Below are positions 58,377-64,000 of a stretch of 64,000 bases of DNA, piece after piece (positions within the stretch are counted from its first letter, which is position 1; each line of letters starts with the position of its first letter). This DNA is from Sipunculus nudus (taxonomy: Eukaryota > Annelida > Sipuncula > Golfingiida > Sipunculidae): NCBI GenBank assembly GCA_026874595.1, contig CM049316.1, forward strand, positions 62,171,176 to 62,235,175, given 5' to 3'. The translations under genes and the position numbers were made by a program. The notes under the pieces are model-generated. The model was not told where the DNA came from, did no database searches, and saw only the letters and a list, made by a program, of their open reading frames with translations.

Positions 58377-58900
58377 ACCTGAAATGCATTTCTCCAAACA
58401 CAAGGATAAGCTGGCAAAAAACACATACTTTACCAAAATTAAGCCATTGAAATTTTCCTCTCTCAAGCAAACCCGCTGATTAGTAGTAATCTGTCCTTTT
58501 GGAAGGTATTCTAGAGTATGAAAGTATGCAATCTGTTCATGATCGCCCCTCACGAGGCGGTGTTGCAACGCTTCCAAGAGCATCGTGTTACACTAAATCT
58601 GCACAATCACCAGTGTTCACTTTAACAAGAGTCTAAGGTCAAATGGTCAACAGCGATAGCATTCAACAAGATGCCCATCGTAAGGCCTCGGAGTGCAGTT
58701 GTCATAGAAACAATCGGATGGTTCGACGAAGTCAATGGCAAACGCTTCCTGATATTTGTGAAGCTCAAAAGCGTGATGCGCAGATAACGATGGAAACGCT
58801 TTTAAAAGTTGCGAGAGCAGAGAGTAGTAACTGGTCTGAACTATTCTTAACCAAGGGATTTCCCGACTGACCATAGCAAAACCTTGGGACGGACCGTATG
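58377..58900 (+). pseudogene. Gypsy pol remnant after FkbM C
   Basis: Near-duplicate of 20262-20640: CTAAACACAAGGATAAGCTGGC, ATCTGTTCATGATCGCCC, and the RT palm word region that reads QRFQEHRVTLNL in plus translation. RNase H and integrase parts are not recognisable beyond about 58800. Confidence 0.6.
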
Positions 58901-59078
58901 GAAATGAATTGGAAATACTACATGATCGCTGTCAATATTATGATATTACTATAGATTATTCCGCATAGTTGTGTAAGCCTAGACCACAGTCAACCATGTT
59001 ACTGAGAACATGAAGTAGTTTTTTGCTTGGCCCTCAAGAGGCTTGTGAAGAGTTTAATGAGTTAGAAAGAGTTTAATT

Positions 59079-60270
59079 TGTCCCCTAAACGCCATGTTTT
59101 ATTATTCATGTTCAGTTGTTGGATGTGGACAGCCATGTCAATGTCTTTCGAGAGTACGATGCATTTATTAGTCTGTAATTTGGTAAAAAGATTTTAAAAA
59201 ATTATTTAATTTGACCATGTTCATTAAAGTTAGTTGTTTCTGAAGCTACTAACAATTATGTGACCTTCCATTTAGACAGAGAATATTTAAATAAAGTTGT
59301 AGGTGATTTAACAAACTTTAATTGATCTTGAATAAAAAATAAAATGTTATTTACATGTTTTACGTACAGAAAATCTTCCGTTAGAGTATGGCGTTAAAAG
59401 AACACAGGAAGGGAGGTGCGCAAATATTTCCAATAATTTTGCAAGGAGTAGGTCAATCCGTTTATCCGTTTGGTTAAATTGTATATTAAGATGGGTACAC
59501 TGGATAATATGCACAATTTCTCACCATGTCGCTTGAGTAAATACATCTCTGTTGTTGTTGTTGTTGCTAGACTGTGTTAAAGTTTTTCTTCCGCCTAGTT
59601 GTAAATGCTTAACACTTTTATGAAGACTAATTAGACAACTAATCTAAACCTTAAACATATGATATAAGTAAAAGAAGTAGACGAAGACCAAAATGCCCAC
59701 AGGTCACCTCCACACCAAAGCCACACCTAATACCTATGTATAACACAATTATAATGAAATAGCCGTCTGTAACAGTGTGATAGCTAGAATCCTTTGAACT
59801 GCAGATATATTTTGGTATATATAAAAAAATTATGCTTCCTCTTGCGCGACACAGCGTATGACAGGCTTCCGTATATATCATCGTGTAATTTGCATATATT
59901 GCCAACCCGAGAAAAGTTTGTTTTTGGAAAGAGTGTTTGGTATTACGTAATACATCAATTTCAAGTTTAACTTCTTAATTTTTTTTTTGTTCTAGCAAAA
60001 CAGGGGGTTGTGTATCTCATTTGCGTGTTACACGACAGCTTGTGTGTGAGTAAAAGGGAATTGAATTAGTTGCTTTATGATGTTTGAAATGTAACTGTGT
60101 TTTTGTCAATAATAATTTGAATTAAAATTGTATTTAAAATCATAACATATTTCAAATGTCAAGAAAGACTCTAAAGTTTTAACCTGATGTAAAAATTTAC
60201 TGATTAATCAAACCTGTCAACTTTTTTGGGTTTTAAGTTAAGGTCAAATAACTGAAAAACTGATTCGAAG
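59079..60270. repeat. Segmental duplication N1, right copy
   Basis: Pair of 51307-53160 and holds the empty site for the insertion 51714-52446. Non-coding. Confidence 0.75.
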
Positions 60271-62461
60271 CTTGAATTAAATTAGTTTTACAACAATCTC
60301 TTCAAGACCGATTGTGTTTGCGGAAGAGGTACAACAATAATTGGTATACTTACTAGAGTCAAACGCTCTCCTCACTACCAGGTCTTTCATATGTAAAATG
60401 CTTCCCAGGCGGTATAACAACGATACACAGCATGTAAAGGTTTTAATTTCTCTGGATGAAGCCACAGGTGAAGCAGTAGACACATTCGTAATGAATTAAT
60501 CCTAACACAGAACTATTAAAACTGACATCGAATATAAATAACAACTCTCTATTCTGAAAATCTGACAGTACCTTGCTAATGTTAAATCAATAAAATATAA
60601 ACACAGTAGTTTATTACAGAACTGCAGCAGTGGATTGCTGCCATCTAGTAAAAGAAAGACAACTATTTATCTCGTATGTACTACACACTGTCTCAAAAGT
60701 ACGACATAACAAGTCATAGGGGTCTGATCCAAATATAACACAACCGTCCAACTCCTATATGTACAACCTACATATATGTTAAATTATGCATGATCTTACC
60801 ATACTGTATAACATCCCCACCTGCATGAAAAACAGCTCGAACATTGGAATTGCCACGCGGTTAATTTTTTTTTACATGTGTTCAGATTTATGAAATGTTT
60901 CAAGAAAGCGAATTATATCAATTCCTTGTCTGTCAGTCATATACAGTGTCCTTTTATTTTTAAAAAGGTAATTAAATTCTTTCAACAGCGTATGATGTTA
61001 TAATAGTAAGCCCATCTTAATGTTTATAAGAAAAGCTTTTGCCTTCGAATTGAAACTACATTTTCGGTAAAAAAAGGGTTCGGACAAGAAATGCACTTAC
61101 AAAATAGCCTGATTTTAAGTGTATGATAATAGATATTCGAGGGGTAGGTATCTTAGATTCGAAAGTGAACTGACGGAGAACAAGAATTATGAAATAATGC
61201 ACAGTGTAGTGTAAAGTTTAAAATATTTAATGGAATATATAGATATCGATCTGAAAGGTTGATCTTCCCGAATAGTCATCAACCTATTTAAATTATGGGC
61301 TAGATGTAATTTTTATTTTGAACTAAATAACACAAAAATAAATAATAAAACAAATGGACTTGTGAAAAATCTGTGACAGAGAAATACAAATTCTAATACA
61401 AGTTTTTTTCTCATCAGGCTGAAGTGATCGTAAAATCTACACCCCAGATTGGTATGATATGTGGATGAATAAAGAATTTATATGTGGTTCATGAATGTGT
61501 TACTCTTATGAACGCATAACTATCGTCATGATCTGAACGGCATGAAGTTCAACTTATCGGAACGAGCACCTTAAGTTTATATTCATTTACAATAATATGT
61601 GTATTATCTCAGGTTAATAGCTGATTTTGGCTGCAAACAATATTTTTCCAGCAAAACAATATCGCCGCACGGGCTTAATATCTCCAGTTCATTTGTTTTA
61701 TACGTTTTTGTCCTCCTGTGTGATAACAGTCCACGTTCCTCAGTTTACCATAACAAGAAAGGGTGACCAGAGGCCAAAACCTCATCGCACACACGTGACA
61801 ATTAAAAAAAGAAGAAACAGCAAAGGAGAAACACGGAAGAAACACCAAGATAGCTGGAAAATATCTTTGCGTCAGCTCTCTGTTAAGGCTTTTTGCCATT
61901 GATAACACACAAAGCAAGCTTTTTTACAACTTTTGTAAAGAGCAAGCAAACGGTTTAAAACACAAATATTGGTAGATATTGTAATATTTTCAGGAAACTA
62001 CCCTATATTTCATGCATACTAAATATACCTGGTATGTGAATTGTTAATTGGTCCCGTTGGAAGCCAAATTCATGTACTTTAAGCTCTCTACAACGAGGCC
62101 CTCTATTATATACGGTTGATATAGCCATCGCTGTTTTAAACCGACTCAGCCAGGGGACACTTGAAATGTCATTTATAAAAATAGTTATATCTTTTACCGG
62201 TTCTTGTTTGATCGGATAAATTCTCCAGACCAGTACATGCGTTATTGTGACTTGCAGGGATTCTTATCGTTATAGAGCAAATTAACTGTCGAAATAGAAT
62301 TTACAAACGAGACACTCACAAGTGAAAGTGTTCATATGTATCAAATATGACGAAACAACTCACGGAAAATAATATTATAAGTGAATACTTTTAGAAATTA
62401 ACTTTTTATTATCACACACACATACAAACATATATGTATATAGCCTTATATTAAGGAACAG

Positions 62462-62465
<4 letters not shown>
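60271..62465. repeat. Segmental module parts M5, M6 and M7, block E
   Basis: Collinear with 13890-16234 (block B), with all three parts present and no TA array between M5 and M6. Confidence 0.7.

Positions 62466-62532
<67 letters not shown>
62466..62532. repeat. (TA)n microsatellite
   Basis: About 33 TA units abutting interspersed repeat copy 3. Confidence 0.95.
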
Positions 62533-62534
<2 letters not shown>

Positions 62535-62795
62535 TTGTGTGACAACTAATTCATCGAACCGATGATTGGTCGTTTTATTTTGCAATCCATTAAATTGGTT
62601 GCATGTTTGTATAATCGATCACATACGATTATGTATATTCATGCAAAGAATAAATATTCTAACAAATATAATCAGAGAAATTAAAAGGCCGGGACTCATA
62701 CTAGCGAAAAGCATTAAAACTTCAAATGTCAACAACGAGGCCGTTACCTCCACCTTTAATTATGACGTACCAGCCAAAATGAATTTAATTACAAA
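62532..62795 (+). mobile_element. Interspersed repeat, hAT-MITE-like, copy 3 (3'-truncated)
   Basis: Homologous to the first two thirds of 4386-4804 and 16235-16620. It lacks the AATCGAT-rich right end and the right TA array. Confidence 0.6.
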
Positions 62796-62889
62796 ACTTT
62801 TTAAGAATATTATCTATAAAAAAAACAGTTGGACCCACACTGATAACACGGAGACATCTGCTCTCTCTGTAAACATGTACTGATTATTG

Positions 62890-63300
62890 ACCCTGTGATA
62901 GAATCTGTGTAATCAGACTAACGAGAGCGGGTGATGCTTGTTTAACGTTTGCTGCTTGATACACAATGCTCTCATTGGTCTGATTACAATTCTTTGCCAT
63001 GTAGCCACCCTTGTGGCCATACCCAGAGAACCTTGCCATACAAAGCAGCGGTTCAAACAATTATAGGAGATCTTGGACGACTGTTGTAAGGAACCACTGC
63101 CCGAGGACCGTAGACATAATACACATGCATATTGTAACAAATGTTTATTTACATTTAAAGTTTGTTTGTATCGCGACAAGAAGGATGTCTTAGTCTGTGT
63201 GTATATAGCCGACCATGGAAGATGTTGTTGTTCATTGTCACTCTTACCTGAATGCTAACTGTTGGAATGCTGCCGGGGGTCTACAGTTGTTGCAACTATT
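62890..63300. repeat. FkbM-module 3' flank, block E
   Basis: Close to 7213-7480 and 16780-17100 (TTTGCCATGTAGCCACCC, CAAAGCAGCGGTTCAAACAA, GTAGACATAATACACATGCAT). A 32-bp segment containing AGTGTCACTCTTACC-like sequence recurs inverted at 63319-63350 (GGTAAGAGTGACAATGAACA), making a local hairpin around the block edge. Confidence 0.65.
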
Positions 63301-63356
63301 ACCTGGATATAAAGCTTTAGGTAAGAGTGACAATGAACAACATCTCCCATGGTCTG

Positions 63357-63990
63357 CTGTATGCACACAGACTAAGACATACCTTTGTCGCGATACACAC
63401 AAACTTTAAAAATATTGTAAGTGCATCATTTTTTAAGGTTAATCCTTCGACAGAAAGCAAAGTAATTACTGCGATCCCTCCATGACTGTGTAGGTAAAAA
63501 AGCCACATACAAACTATAAAACTAGTGACAATCAGAATTGCTCCGTCAAAGTTTTTTGACAGGCTATTTATGATGACAAACTGTAGATCTCGTATTTTCA
63601 AACAATATGGGATAAATTCCACTTTCATGTATTTTTTTGTGCGAATAGGTAAAAAAGACGGCCTCAAATTACCTTCACACTTTTCAATTTTTTCACCTAG
63701 AGCGTAATAATAATTTATTTGTCGTATATCAGGATTTTGTTTCATTGGTATAGATATTAGGCATTGCAGTGCAGTTTTCGTGATGACTGTTGCCACGATT
63801 CAGAGTAAGCATTTCTGGTCCATTTAGCATGCCTATTGAGTCAGGTATTCTTGACCTGACTTGTTTAGCGTGACGCGTCTAGCGTACCTGGCAAAAGACT
63901 TGCTGTTTCACATACGAGGTGTGTCAAATTTACACGATGTAAAGTATTTTAAAATTATAATTTTTAATATCTGTTTATATATGGTTCTAA
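63357..63990 (-). pseudogene. FkbM copy E, 3' fragment at the window edge
   Basis: Minus-strand frame 63317-63796 holds a C-terminal segment (GNLRPSFLPI, KKYMKVEF, KIRDLQ) that aligns to RENYLPYSL, DVNKW and WKYEI of copy B, followed by the usual 3' flank read through. The SAM-binding region is absent. Paired with copy D, and collinear with it to 55330. The module may continue beyond 64000. Confidence 0.5.
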
Positions 63991-64000
63991 AACCGTTTGT

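Overview
This is repeat-dominated eukaryotic nuclear DNA, AT-rich, with long (TA)n microsatellites, consensus splice sites, decayed LTR retrotransposons, MITEs and large satellite arrays. The mix of metazoan-type FkbM-domain methyltransferase copies, Ty3/Gypsy fragments, pogo/Tigger-like termini and TTAGGG-bearing satellite fits an invertebrate animal, plausibly a mollusc or other marine lophotrochozoan. The species cannot be fixed from the sequence. Only one gene looks intact: an intron-poor 300-residue FkbM methyltransferase (17981-18883, minus). Nothing here looks bacterial.

Layout. 1-3.8 kb: a decayed Ty3/Gypsy element (minus strand) running off the left edge. 3.8-20.8 kb: two copies of a segmental module, each made of conserved non-coding flank, an FkbM gene (A is broken, B is intact), a 5' flank and a Gypsy pol remnant. 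MITEs and TA microsatellites are scattered through them. 20.8-28.0 kb: a DNA transposon with about 165-bp inverted ends, into which a 5.7-kb LTR element with no recognisable coding capacity has inserted (LTRs, polypurine tract and target duplication visible). 28.1-29.2 kb: a satellite of about 247 bp. 29.4-41.9 kb: a 77-bp satellite, interrupted by 2.3 kb of other sequence, with a higher-order repeat of about 1.5-1.6 kb in its right part. 41.9-44.3 kb: unique sequence with one candidate cysteine-rich exon. 44.3-50.4 kb: a 100-bp satellite that changes into a 139-bp form. 50.7-64 kb: more copies of the segmental module (FkbM C, D and E, all pseudogenes) with Gypsy remnants at the junctions and one solo-LTR-like insertion.

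How it fits together. The locus reads as a tandem array of FkbM modules expanded by repeated duplication, with Gypsy pol remnants at module junctions. It appears to have been split by about 30 kb of transposon and satellite DNA. One paralogue stays open while the others show deletions, frameshifts, stop loss or truncation. Alignments were made by eye, so module boundaries are approximate (tens of bases).
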